From Algoriphagus mannitolivorans DSM 15301 (GTDB lineage: Bacteria > Bacteroidota > Bacteroidia > Cytophagales > Cyclobacteriaceae), in contig NZ_AUBV01000009.1 in the NCBI RefSeq assembly GCF_000429425.1, positions 124,001 through 188,000 on the forward strand: a DNA stretch of 64,000 bases. Direction: 5' to 3'. Below the pieces are notes generated by a model. It had not been told where the DNA came from. It saw only the letters and a program-made list of their open reading frames with translations, and did not search any database. The stretch's first letter is position 1. Every line of letters begins with the position of its first letter. Shown in pieces: positions 35,490 through 44,274 of the stretch. Both the position numbers and the translations under genes were made by a program.

Positions 35490-36608
35490 ATGAGAATTCT
35501 TCTAGACCCAGAAATTTTTTCACTTCAAAAATTCGGAGGGGTTTCAAGATATTCGGCAGAGATAATCCAATTTCTTTCTAAGAAGAGAGATGTTGAGCTA
35601 ATTTGTCCTATTTACTTCACTGAAAATTTGCATTTAAAGCAAAATAAAATTGCTAAATTTTTTAAGTCTGCTTTACCAAAAAGAGTTAAAGAGTACTTGA
35701 AAAGAAGGGGACAAAATGAATTTGAAGATTATTTGAACCAAGGATCTTTTGAGGTTGTAGTGTCTACTTACTATACAAAATCCTTGGTCAACTATTCTGG
35801 GGATAAGCCTTTTATTTTGACTTTGCATGATATGATTCATGAGAAATATCCTGAATTAGAGAAGGATAGTTCAATCATTCAAGACAAAAAAAAACTTATA
35901 GAAAAAGCCACTAAAATTATTGCAGTCTCAGAAAATACAAAGAGAGACATCATTAATTTATATCCAGGTGTATCCCAAGATAAAATTGAGGTAATTTATT
36001 TAAGCCATTCTCTTCAAAAGAACAAATCTGGAATCAAAAGCTTTTCTTTGGTGGATCTAGATTCAGACTTTTTACTTTTTGTGGGAAATAGGGCATACTA
36101 TAAAAATTTCAACTGGTTTATTCACTCGATAAGTGATTGGCTAAAAGCCAATCGAATGCCATTACTTTGTTTAGGAGGAGGATCATTGACCAAAGATGAA
36201 CTACAGGTTGTTTCCTCACTAGGATTAAGTGAACTGGTCAAGCAATATTCCTTCGAAGATGAGGAATTATACACTTTTTATAACAAAGCTTTTGCTTTTG
36301 TTTTTCCGTCAAAATATGAGGGTTTTGGAATACCTGTCTTGGAATCTATGTATGCAGAATGCCCTGTTGTTTTACCTAATCATTCCTCTTTCCCTGAAGT
36401 GGCAGGGAATGCAGGAGTATACTTTGATTTGGATGACCCAAAGTCCTTAGTTGCTCGCTTAGATGACCTATTAATGAATAAAATATTCAGGTCTTCCATA
36501 ATTGAAAATGGGAAAAACCAAGTGAAGAAATTTTCATGGGGGAAAACGATGCAAGAATGCCTTTCCTTATATCAATCTGCGGCAAAGCCTAATCATAACC
36601 CACTTTGA
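35490..36608 (+). CDS. glycosyltransferase family 4 (GT-B fold)
   Basis: This 372-residue protein has a GT-B layout. The N-terminal domain starts LLDPEIFSLQKFGGVSRYSAEI, with TLHDMIHEKYPE near residue 110. The C-terminal donor domain has FVGNRAYYKNFNW and the E-x7-E motif in FPSKYEGFGIPVLESMYAECPVV (about 275). It resembles mannosyl- or glucosyltransferases of capsule and LPS clusters. It begins one base after the zinc-ribbon methyltransferase stop and overlaps the next gene at a TTGA junction. The sugar specificity is unknown. The sequence is clearly AT-rich. Confidence 0.9.
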   Translation: MRILLDPEIFSLQKFGGVSRYSAEIIQFLSKKRDVELICPIYFTENLHLKQNKIAKFFKSALPKRVKEYLKRRGQNEFEDYLNQGSFEVVVSTYYTKSLVNYSGDKPFILTLHDMIHEKYPELEKDSSIIQDKKKLIEKATKIIAVSENTKRDIINLYPGVSQDKIEVIYLSHSLQKNKSGIKSFSLVDLDSDFLLFVGNRAYYKNFNWFIHSISDWLKANRMPLLCLGGGSLTKDELQVVSSLGLSELVKQYSFEDEELYTFYNKAFAFVFPSKYEGFGIPVLESMYAECPVVLPNHSSFPEVAGNAGVYFDLDDPKSLVARLDDLLMNKIFRSSIIENGKNQVKKFSWGKTMQECLSLYQSAAKPNHNPL

Positions 36609-37342
36609 TAAATAATAAAATTTCAGTCATCACGATCAACCTAAATAACTTGGAAGGGCTGAAAAAAACGGTTGAGAGCGTTTTAAATCAAGACTATCCA
36701 AATTTGGAATATTTGGTTATCGATGGAGAGTCCAAGGATGGGAGTCAGGAATACCTCCAAGCTCAAGTTTCTGGTATTGATTACTTGCTCTGCGAAAAGG
36801 ATTCTGGCGTTTACGAAGCCATGAATAAAGGAATCAAGAATGCAACCGGAGATTATTTGATTTTCTTGAATAGTGGGGATTTTTTTGAAAGTTCGAAATC
36901 GCTTTCCAAACTAATTCAACAATCGAATGGAGAAAATTTGGTTTTTGGAGATATCGAGGTTGTAGAATCAGAAGGGTCCTATGTCAAAAAATATCCCGAC
37001 GGGCTGTCTTTTAGATACTTTTATTACGATTCTCTTCCTCATCCCGCCTGCCTGATTTCCAAAAGTCTATTTGACGAGATCGGTATGTATGATACCGAAA
37101 TGAAAATTGCTTCCGATTGGAAGTTTTTTATGCTTGCGGTTATAAAAGGTGGGTGTAGCTATCGTCATGTACCTGAAGTTATCTCCGTTTTTGACGCGCA
37201 AGGAATGAGTTCTTCCCCTTCTAATTCAGATGCCTTGGAGCGGGAGAGGAGACATACGCTTAAGAGATATTTCAATATCAATTATAAGTTCTACAGCATT
37301 TATTTGAAGGTTCTTAGAAAGAGCTTTTACAAAAAAATATAA
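36605..37342 (+). CDS. glycosyltransferase family 2 (WcaA/KfoC-like)
   Basis: This 245-residue GT-A enzyme starts ISVITINLNNLEGLKKTVESVLNQDYPN and has the donor/metal motif near residue 92 (FLNSGDFF), where the usual D-x-D is N-S-G-D. CEKDSGVYEAMNKGI near residue 60 is characteristic of this GT2 subgroup. The only usable start is TTG at 36605, overlapping the previous stop (TTGA). It is part of the glycosyltransferase series that builds the unit A repeat. The donor sugar cannot be told. Confidence 0.87.
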   Translation: MINNKISVITINLNNLEGLKKTVESVLNQDYPNLEYLVIDGESKDGSQEYLQAQVSGIDYLLCEKDSGVYEAMNKGIKNATGDYLIFLNSGDFFESSKSLSKLIQQSNGENLVFGDIEVVESEGSYVKKYPDGLSFRYFYYDSLPHPACLISKSLFDEIGMYDTEMKIASDWKFFMLAVIKGGCSYRHVPEVISVFDAQGMSSSPSNSDALERERRHTLKRYFNINYKFYSIYLKVLRKSFYKKI

Positions 37343-37357
37343 TTGTCAGTTCATAAA

Positions 37358-38230
37358 ATGAGTCTGGATCCATTGGTTTCTGTCATCATCACTTGCTATA
37401 ATCAAGGGAAGTATTTAGCAGAAGCTATAGAATCTGTTATCAATCAATCCTATTCAAATTGGGAATGTGTGATTATCAATGATGGATCAAAAGATAACAC
37501 GGAGGAAGTTGCCCTTTCCTTTGTAGGGAAGGACCCAAGAATCCGCTATTTCTCACAAGCCAATCAAGGTGTAGCTGCCGCAAGAAACAAAGGGCTTTCG
37601 GAAATATCCGGAGACTTTATTCAATTCCTGGATGCGGATGATTATTTGCATCACGGGAAATTTTCTACTCAGGTAAAAAGATTGGAGGAGGAACTAGAGA
37701 TCGATGTGATTTTTGGTTCAAGTAGGTATTTCTTTGAAGACGAACCAGAATCCTTTTATCCTTTGCATTTTCGAGGGGGGCCTCCATGTGATATTACCTT
37801 TCAGGACAGGTTTCAGGTGGAAATGCTCTTCAAACATAATGTTTGTACGAATTGCGCTGCAATGTACCGAAAGAGTAAACTTGGTTCCTTGCAGTTTAAG
37901 AAAGTGATTTTTGAAGACTGGGTTTTCAATTTGGAATGTGCCTTACTGGGGATGAAATTTCATTTCGATAATTCCTTTTCAGCTCAATCCTATATTCGAA
38001 TTACTTCCTCCAGCCAGATGGTACAGCATGCGCTTCAGGCCAAGGAGATCCAGAAATTTCAGGGTTTCCTATTGGGATTGGTAAAAGAATATCGATATCC
38101 TCTGGCGACAAAAATTGTTTTGGATGATACCTCCATCCTGCCAAACACCTGGAAAGATTATGTCAGAATGGTCACTCCTCCGATAGTAATTTCTATTGGG
38201 AAAAGCATCAAGAGCAAATTTTCCAATTGA
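37358..38230 (+). CDS. glycosyltransferase family 2
   Basis: This protein of about 290 residues is a GT-A glycosyltransferase with VSVIITCYNQGKYLAEAIESV (start), VIINDGSKDNTEEVA (about 35) and the D-x-D motif in FLDADDYLHHGKF (about 90). A C-terminal helical extension (about 210-290) follows. I choose ATG 37358; an in-frame TTG at 37343 abuts the previous stop. It is transcribed with the neighbouring transferases and precedes the Wzz-like gene. Confidence 0.9.
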   Translation: MSLDPLVSVIITCYNQGKYLAEAIESVINQSYSNWECVIINDGSKDNTEEVALSFVGKDPRIRYFSQANQGVAAARNKGLSEISGDFIQFLDADDYLHHGKFSTQVKRLEEELEIDVIFGSSRYFFEDEPESFYPLHFRGGPPCDITFQDRFQVEMLFKHNVCTNCAAMYRKSKLGSLQFKKVIFEDWVFNLECALLGMKFHFDNSFSAQSYIRITSSSQMVQHALQAKEIQKFQGFLLGLVKEYRYPLATKIVLDDTSILPNTWKDYVRMVTPPIVISIGKSIKSKFSN

Positions 38231-38297
38231 CCTATTTCCTGATTTAGGTCCCGTAAATGATTTCTAATTACCTTCACTTACCAATCAAGAGATTCTG

Positions 38298-39422
38298 ATG
38301 AAAAAAACTTCCCGGGAGATTTTAGGCAAGCCAGAAATAAACCTAATTGAGTTAGGAGAATATTTTTATTTCCGTCGGAAAATTGTCTTTTGGAGTATCC
38401 TGGTGATGCTTTCTTTAGGTACTGCCAGATCCATCTTCTCTCCAAAATTGTATGAAGCGACCTCCATAAAGCTTTCAGAGGAAGAGACCTCTGGACAATT
38501 TGGGCTGGGTCAGCTTGGAGCCTTGGCAGGATTCTCTGGAATTAATTTTCAATCTCCAAACCAAACCGGAAGCATCTCCCCAGAGATGTATCCGGAAATT
38601 TTGGAAAGCAAGCCTTTCCTGATCGATCTCGTTCATGAGAAGTTTTATTTTGAATCTCAAAAGGACAGTCTAACCCTAGAAGAATATTTGGTGGAGGATT
38701 ATTCCAGTAAGCCATTCAATATAATCATGGGAGCGATTATGGGTTTTCCTTCCAAAATAGGGACTCTGTTCTCGAGTAAGGAACCTCAAATCAGTCCGAT
38801 TGTCCAGTCGGCACTTGAGGAAAAAGGAAGTTCATCCTATTTAAGAATCACCCCAGAGGAGGATTTAGCTAGTGAATTATTGAAGGCTCATATCAAAATT
38901 GAGGACGAAGGGAACATGATAACCTTGAGTACCAAAATGCCTGAACCTCTAATTGCCGCGGAATTAAATAATATCATTTTTGAAAAGATTGTCAAATATG
39001 TGACGGACTATAAAACCCGGAAGCTCCGAATCAACCTTGAGTTTATCGAAGAAAGAACTAAGGAGGCTGAAGATAAATTTATTAACGCTCAAATCGCCTT
39101 GGCTTCATTCAGAGATTCCAATCAGGGAATAATTTCCCAGCGAGCTAGGTCCAGAGAGGAGCAGCTACTTGCCGAATTCAACATTGCTTTTAATCTCTAT
39201 AATTCAATGATGCAGGAATTAGAAACCTCCAGAATTCAATTGAAGAAAGAGACTCCTGTGTTTTCCGAATTTGCATCCCCGATTGTCCCTAATAATCCCA
39301 CTCAAACTCCCTACTGGAAATCCTTCATCATTTTTACATTTTTAGGTGTCATCGTTGGGGTAGGAATTATCATCTTCCAAATGGCAAGAGAATATTTCAA
39401 GCCATTATTTAAAACTGCCTGA
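38298..39422 (+). CDS. Wzz-like chain-length determinant / polysaccharide co-polymerase
   Basis: This 374-residue inner-membrane protein has a Wzz layout: a first membrane segment at about 33-50 (VFWSILVMLSLGTARSIF), a large periplasmic domain with coiled-coil character (about 220-310), and a second membrane segment near the C-terminus (SFIIFTFLGVIVGVGIIIF, about 346-364) preceded by the proline-rich SPIVPNNPTQTPY. No kinase domain is attached, unlike the Wzc at 50165. It likely sets chain length or supports export for unit A. A 67-base gap before it contains no clear promoter. Confidence 0.86.
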   Translation: MKKTSREILGKPEINLIELGEYFYFRRKIVFWSILVMLSLGTARSIFSPKLYEATSIKLSEEETSGQFGLGQLGALAGFSGINFQSPNQTGSISPEMYPEILESKPFLIDLVHEKFYFESQKDSLTLEEYLVEDYSSKPFNIIMGAIMGFPSKIGTLFSSKEPQISPIVQSALEEKGSSSYLRITPEEDLASELLKAHIKIEDEGNMITLSTKMPEPLIAAELNNIIFEKIVKYVTDYKTRKLRINLEFIEERTKEAEDKFINAQIALASFRDSNQGIISQRARSREEQLLAEFNIAFNLYNSMMQELETSRIQLKKETPVFSEFASPIVPNNPTQTPYWKSFIIFTFLGVIVGVGIIIFQMAREYFKPLFKTA

Positions 39423-39447
39423 GAAGTCAAATTTTTAAAATCATCCA

Positions 39448-40308
39448 TTGATTTCCCTAGTTGTTTCATCTTACAGAAAAGAAGATTTCACCAAATTTTC
39501 TAGTAGTGTCGAAGAAACTATCGGAGTTCCTTTCGAAATAATCAAGATTGAAAATCGCAATCAATTCAATCTATCCAAAGCGTATAATCAAGGAGCTCGC
39601 CAAGCCCAATTTGATTGCCTAGTTTTTGTTCACGAAGACGTCACCTTTGAATCCGAAGGTTGGGGAAGGAGTCTAATTTCTTTATTTGGGGATAATCCTG
39701 ACGTTGGCATAGTTGGAGTCGCCGGTGCGATAAAAAAGAGCTATTTGCCGACTGGATGGGGCACGGGTACAAGTTTATTCGACCGGATTCATATGAACCA
39801 AGGCTCCCAAAACGGAACCGAATTTCAATCGACCCAAAAAGAGAATGCGGTATTTGAGAAAGTCAAGGTATTGGATGGAGTGTTTTTAGCAACACAAAAA
39901 GACATTTGGGAGGAGTTTCCTTTTGATGAATCTCTCGATGGATTCCATCTTTATGACATTGATTTTAGCTTGAGAATCACTCAAAAATACACGGGAATCA
40001 TCTCTTACGAGATTTTACTTACCCATTATTCCACAGGCAACTATGACTCCGATTGGGTTCAAAAAACTCTAAACTATCATTCTCGAGTTGACAAAAGAGA
40101 CCTTTTTGATAGAGATGAATCTTATTTTTCAAAGTCTCGAAGGGCTTGGTACAAGGCGCTGACTTTTCCTAAAATTCACCTAATCCAAAGAAAGAAATTT
40201 TTGGATCAAATGGGGATGGATTTGCTTTCCTCTGTTCATGCTTTTTGCTTCAGATTTCCTTGGATTGGGAGAATTGTTTTCAAAAGTTTGGCCGTTTTGG
40301 GCTTATAA
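39448..40308 (+). CDS. glycosyltransferase-like protein (GT2-related, GT-A fold)
   Basis: This 286-residue protein begins ISLVVSSYRKEDFTKF and contains LVFVHEDVTFESEGW (about 58), with HED in place of the usual DxD, and FDESLDGFHLYDIDFSLR near residue 160. It resembles the GT2-related family known as Glyco_tranf_2_5. The only start at the right place is TTG at 39448, 25 bases after the Wzz-like stop. The donor is unknown; it is part of the unit A transferase set. Confidence 0.8.
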   Translation: MISLVVSSYRKEDFTKFSSSVEETIGVPFEIIKIENRNQFNLSKAYNQGARQAQFDCLVFVHEDVTFESEGWGRSLISLFGDNPDVGIVGVAGAIKKSYLPTGWGTGTSLFDRIHMNQGSQNGTEFQSTQKENAVFEKVKVLDGVFLATQKDIWEEFPFDESLDGFHLYDIDFSLRITQKYTGIISYEILLTHYSTGNYDSDWVQKTLNYHSRVDKRDLFDRDESYFSKSRRAWYKALTFPKIHLIQRKKFLDQMGMDLLSSVHAFCFRFPWIGRIVFKSLAVLGL

Positions 40309-40324
40309 ATGCATCTAGGCACTA

Positions 40325-41260
40325 ATGTCTGAGAAAGATTCCAAACGGATTTCAGTAGCCATGACCACCTATAATGGGGAAGTCTATTTGAGAAAACAAC
40401 TGGATTCTATTCTTAATCAAACCAAACAAGTGGATGAAATTTGGGTGGGAGATGATGGTTCTACTGATGGTACCTTGTCTATTTTGGAAGAATATTCCCA
40501 GAAAACAAACCTCCAATTTTTTACCAATTCCAAAAATCTTGGGTTTGTCAAAAACTTTGAAAAAACCCTTCTCAAGTGTACAGGAGATTTGATTTTTCTT
40601 TCAGACCAAGATGATGTTTGGTTTCCAAAAAAGGTGGAAACCATGGTGGGGATGATGGGAGACAATCTACTAATTCATTCTGATTGTCGACTGATCGATG
40701 AAGAAGGACATGTTTTGAAAGAACTTTTCAAAGGAGAGATCAGGACCCATAATCAGGCGGAGGACTTTTTATTCGCCAATGTGGTCACCGGCTGTACGGC
40801 TCTGATAGACCGGAAATTATTGCAGATAGCATTGCCTTTTCCGAAGGGAGTTCTCTACCACGATTGGTATTTGGCATTGATTGCATCCTATCAGGGAAAA
40901 CTCGCCTATATTCCCCAACCTTTGGTGGATTACAGGCAGCATTCCTCTCAGGATACTGGAGCAGGGGCAAGTGGGAAAAACAGTATTCTGAGAAATTGTT
41001 TGAAACGAATTCGAGGTATCGAGTTTCCAGCCATGATTGCTATCAAAAACCAGTTGGGTAATTTGCTTGCGATTCAGGGGAAATTTGAGAGTGATCCCAA
41101 GTTTCATCGATATCAACAGTTGGTTATAAAGTCTCTAAAAGACTACCTAGATCACTTTTTCCATTTAAGATTCGGAGCCTTTTATGCCCACCGTTTTCTT
41201 GGAAAAAATCGGTCCTTAGCCTATCGACTATTTCTCCAATTGAAGTTTTCTGTAGGATAA
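40325..41260 (+). CDS. glycosyltransferase family 2 (tandem paralogue 1)
   Basis: This 311-residue GT-A enzyme has ISVAMTTYNGEVYLRKQLDSI (N-terminus), VGDDGSTDGTLSIL (about 38), the D-x-D region LSDQDDVWFPKK (about 95) and the acceptor-side stretch VVTGCTALIDRKL with PFPKGVLYHDWYLALIA (about 155-190). It resembles rhamnosyl- and other transferases of O-antigen loci. The stop overlaps the next gene (TAATG). The next gene is a paralogue with the same motif order, so the pair probably arose by tandem duplication. Confidence 0.9.
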   Translation: MSEKDSKRISVAMTTYNGEVYLRKQLDSILNQTKQVDEIWVGDDGSTDGTLSILEEYSQKTNLQFFTNSKNLGFVKNFEKTLLKCTGDLIFLSDQDDVWFPKKVETMVGMMGDNLLIHSDCRLIDEEGHVLKELFKGEIRTHNQAEDFLFANVVTGCTALIDRKLLQIALPFPKGVLYHDWYLALIASYQGKLAYIPQPLVDYRQHSSQDTGAGASGKNSILRNCLKRIRGIEFPAMIAIKNQLGNLLAIQGKFESDPKFHRYQQLVIKSLKDYLDHFFHLRFGAFYAHRFLGKNRSLAYRLFLQLKFSVG

Positions 41261-42165
41261 TGCCAGAGAATAAACCTGAAATAATTCCAACAAATACAGC
41301 CTGTTCTGTTGCGCTTTGTACCTACAATGGTGAAAGGTATCTGGCAGAGCTGTTGGATTCCTTGCTCAATCAAACCCATGTTCCTGAGGAACTGGTCGTG
41401 GTGGATGATTGCTCTACAGATCGTACTGTAAAAATTCTTCAAGACTATTCCTCCAAATTTCAAGATTTCAAGTTAATCATCCAGGAAAAAAACACCGGGC
41501 CGATTGAGGCGTTCCGACTCGCCATCCAGCACACTTCCCACACGAGGATTTTTTTGGCTGATCAGGATGATAGTTGGCATAAGCAAAAGATTGAGGCTAT
41601 GCTTCAAAAATCTTTCGGGCACCAGGAACACCTTCCATTGTTGGTTTTTTCAGATTTGGAAGTTGTAAATGAGGAAGGGGAATTTCTCCATTCTTCTTTT
41701 TGGAAAATGGCAGGGTTAAACCCCCATCAGACAACTTTTCAATCCTTGATGTTTGGCAATACTGTGACAGGTTGTGCCTCCATGATCAATGCCGGAATGC
41801 GAGAGCTTTTAAAAACCATTCCAAAAGGAGTCCTCATGCACGATCATTGGATTGCCTTGATCGCCTATGGATTGGGTCATGTGGAGATTGTAAATGAGAG
41901 TTTGGTGAGCTATCGGACTCATGCAAATTCAGTTACCTCAAAAGATTCAGTAGACTTATTTTGGAAATTAAAGACACAATGGAAGCAGTTTTGGAAGAAT
42001 TCGGATTCTTTTTTATCTGCTGAAATCCAACAAATGATCCAATTTGAAAAGATGTTTGGTTCATATCTATCCTCGGAAAATTTGGCCTATCTAAAGGATT
42101 TTGTAGAAATGGAGAGCCATTCTTTTTTTCAAAAAAAGTTGAAAAGTCTCAAAAAATATTCCTGA
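41260..42165 (+). CDS. glycosyltransferase family 2 (tandem paralogue 2)
   Basis: This 301-residue GT-A enzyme mirrors the preceding gene: SVALCTYNGERYLAELLDSLL, VVDDCSTDRTVKIL, LADQDDSWHKQK, TVTGCASMINAGM and IPKGVLMHDHWIALIAYG in the same order and spacing. It likely uses a related donor but a different acceptor, as inference. Its ATG overlaps the stop of paralogue 1 by one base. It is followed by the dTDP-rhamnose reductase gene 24 bases later, so rhamnose is a plausible donor sugar. Confidence 0.9.
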   Translation: MPENKPEIIPTNTACSVALCTYNGERYLAELLDSLLNQTHVPEELVVVDDCSTDRTVKILQDYSSKFQDFKLIIQEKNTGPIEAFRLAIQHTSHTRIFLADQDDSWHKQKIEAMLQKSFGHQEHLPLLVFSDLEVVNEEGEFLHSSFWKMAGLNPHQTTFQSLMFGNTVTGCASMINAGMRELLKTIPKGVLMHDHWIALIAYGLGHVEIVNESLVSYRTHANSVTSKDSVDLFWKLKTQWKQFWKNSDSFLSAEIQQMIQFEKMFGSYLSSENLAYLKDFVEMESHSFFQKKLKSLKKYS

Positions 42166-42189
42166 CCTAGAGGGTAAAATCCATCATTT

Positions 42190-43047
42190 ATGCAAAAAAT
42201 ACTTGTAACAGGAGCAAATGGACAATTGGGTTCTGAAATAAAAAGTCTAGCAGACTCAGTTCCATTTGAATTTCTTTTCACGGATGTGGAAGAATTAGAC
42301 CTGACTAATGCGCCTGCTATTGAGACTTTTTTGGATTCAAATCCAGTGGATGTAATTGTGAATTGTGCGGCGTATACCGCCGTAGACCGTGCCGAACAGG
42401 AAATTGAGTTGGCAGATCGAGTGAATCATCTTGCACCAAAGTTTTTGGCTCTGGAGGCGAAAAAAAGAAACCTCAAGTTTATTCATGTTTCTACGGATTA
42501 TGTTTTTGATGGGGAAAACTTTCGGCCTTACCGAGAAACAGATCATTGCAATCCCAAAAACATTTATGGCAAGACCAAATGGGATGGGGAAAGGGCCGTT
42601 CTTGAGGTTGGATTGCCAAATTCAATGATCATAAGAACCTCTTGGGTCTATAGTTCTTTTGGACATAATTTTGTCAAAACCATGAGGAGATTAGGCAAAG
42701 AAAGACCCGAGATAAATGTGGTAAATGATCAAATAGGATCACCCACTTTTGCCCAAGATTTGGCAGCATGTATTCTGGATAGTTTTCCCAAACTAAAGAA
42801 TTCCAGCACAGAGGTTTATCATTTTTCCAATGAAGGGATTTGTTCTTGGTTTGACTTTGCTAAAGCTATCATGGAAATGAGTGAAATTCCTTGCAAGGTG
42901 AATCCTATTCCTTCCAGCCAGTATCCTACCCCTGCCAAAAGACCATTTTATTCAGTTTTGGATAAATCCAAAATCAAAAAGGATTTTGGGATCACCATTC
43001 CCTATTGGAGAGATTCGCTTGCTGCATGTCTGGGTTTATTGGATTGA
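42190..43047 (+). CDS. rfbD: dTDP-4-dehydrorhamnose reductase
   Basis: This 285-residue short-chain dehydrogenase-type enzyme catalyses the last step of dTDP-L-rhamnose synthesis. It has the NAD(P) motif VTGANGQLGSEI (about 5-16), NCAAYTAVDRAE (about 63), the catalytic region STDYVFDGE (about 102) and the YGKTKWDGE tyrosine-lysine pair (about 126-134). Length and motifs are standard for RfbD/RmlD. The partner genes rfbA, rfbB and rfbC are not in this window and must lie elsewhere if the pathway is complete. It lies between GT2 genes and the Wzy-like gene. Confidence 0.94.
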   Translation: MQKILVTGANGQLGSEIKSLADSVPFEFLFTDVEELDLTNAPAIETFLDSNPVDVIVNCAAYTAVDRAEQEIELADRVNHLAPKFLALEAKKRNLKFIHVSTDYVFDGENFRPYRETDHCNPKNIYGKTKWDGERAVLEVGLPNSMIIRTSWVYSSFGHNFVKTMRRLGKERPEINVVNDQIGSPTFAQDLAACILDSFPKLKNSSTEVYHFSNEGICSWFDFAKAIMEMSEIPCKVNPIPSSQYPTPAKRPFYSVLDKSKIKKDFGITIPYWRDSLAACLGLLD

Positions 43048-43074
43048 TAAACAACTAATTATTCCTGTCAAATT

Positions 43075-44274
43075 TTGATTACTCCGGTAATTTCTAAATC
43101 AAAAATTCATTCCTTTTTGGCGACAGGAATGTTTTTTTTGGTGGTTTTGATCATGACCAGACAGGTTCCATTAAAGCCTTTTTCTTCGTTGATGAACTTG
43201 GCTCTTTTTGGTTTTTTTGCTTTTCAGGCCAATTTCATTCTCCAAAAAACAGAAAGATCCAGACTCATTCTTTTACAGCTGATTGTAGGTTGGGGATTTT
43301 TGATGTTGGGATATTCGGCTGCTTTCGGAAATTCTCTGGGCACTTCTTTGCGGTTTTTGATAATCCTTGTTTTGATTCAAGGTGCCTTTTTCATCAATCC
43401 AAAAACCAGCTATATCCGAATTTTGATTGGGTTTTTGGTTCTTCAGTCCGTTTTCCTGATCAGCCTACACTTAATTCTCAATCTTTTTTTCAACATGTCT
43501 TCCTACATGTTTTTGAGGCTTTTTTTCCAGGCTCAGGGTTGGGGAGATGTATACACTTTCAATGGATTGTTCTACAATATCCAAATTCTGGGGAATGCCT
43601 TACTTCCATTTGGGGTCTTTGTCTCCTTGATTTACTATACTGGAATCAAAAGAGTTATTTTCACCGGAATTTTATTTGTAGGGATGTTGGTTGCGGGGAA
43701 TTTTGCCTTTCTTTTGGGGGTGACTTTTTTTATGATCAGTTTATTTTTAGTAACTGAAAAGTATTCCACGAAGAAATTTGTTGCTGGATTTTTCGTCCTG
43801 ATAATGATTGGGATTTTAGTAGCTCAACCAGCGATGAATTACCTGGACAAAACTGTTTCGGCTAAAGCTCAGGAATCGAATCCAACCCGAATTGACCAAG
43901 CAGAAGTATTGTGGGGAAACCTTACAGAAAATCCCTTGAATTTTCTTCTCGGGAAAGGTCTTGGAAATACGCTGAAGGTAAAAACAAAATGGAGGGATTA
44001 TACTGATAACATCTATTTTGAACTTCAGTCCCTTTACTTTTTAAACCAAATGGGGATTTTGAATTTCCTGATTTTTGTAGGAGCGAATATTGGATTGGTC
44101 TTCTTGTTTTTGACCAATACAAAAGTCAAAGTGATCTACTTCGCTTACATTTTATATGCCTTTTTCAATCCATATTTTTTGGACACTTCCCACATAGTGG
44201 TCATCATTACTTTAGTCTCCTTAAATCAAGCTTTGGAAAAGCGAGAATCCCATCTTCTCCCAAATGAAGTATAA
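43075..44274 (+). CDS. Wzy-like polysaccharide polymerase / O-antigen ligase family protein
   Basis: This 399-residue protein is an integral membrane protein with about ten to eleven predicted segments. A soluble loop late in the protein (about 260-320; SNPTRIDQAEVLWGNLTENPLNFLLGKGLGNT) resembles the O-antigen polymerase/ligase family. It is the probable polymerase of unit A. The frame opens with TTG at 43075; the first ATG is 43129 inside the first hydrophobic segment, so I keep the TTG. It overlaps the following transferase gene by 11 bases. The assignment rests on topology and loop pattern. Confidence 0.72.
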   Translation: MITPVISKSKIHSFLATGMFFLVVLIMTRQVPLKPFSSLMNLALFGFFAFQANFILQKTERSRLILLQLIVGWGFLMLGYSAAFGNSLGTSLRFLIILVLIQGAFFINPKTSYIRILIGFLVLQSVFLISLHLILNLFFNMSSYMFLRLFFQAQGWGDVYTFNGLFYNIQILGNALLPFGVFVSLIYYTGIKRVIFTGILFVGMLVAGNFAFLLGVTFFMISLFLVTEKYSTKKFVAGFFVLIMIGILVAQPAMNYLDKTVSAKAQESNPTRIDQAEVLWGNLTENPLNFLLGKGLGNTLKVKTKWRDYTDNIYFELQSLYFLNQMGILNFLIFVGANIGLVFLFLTNTKVKVIYFAYILYAFFNPYFLDTSHIVVIITLVSLNQALEKRESHLLPNEV

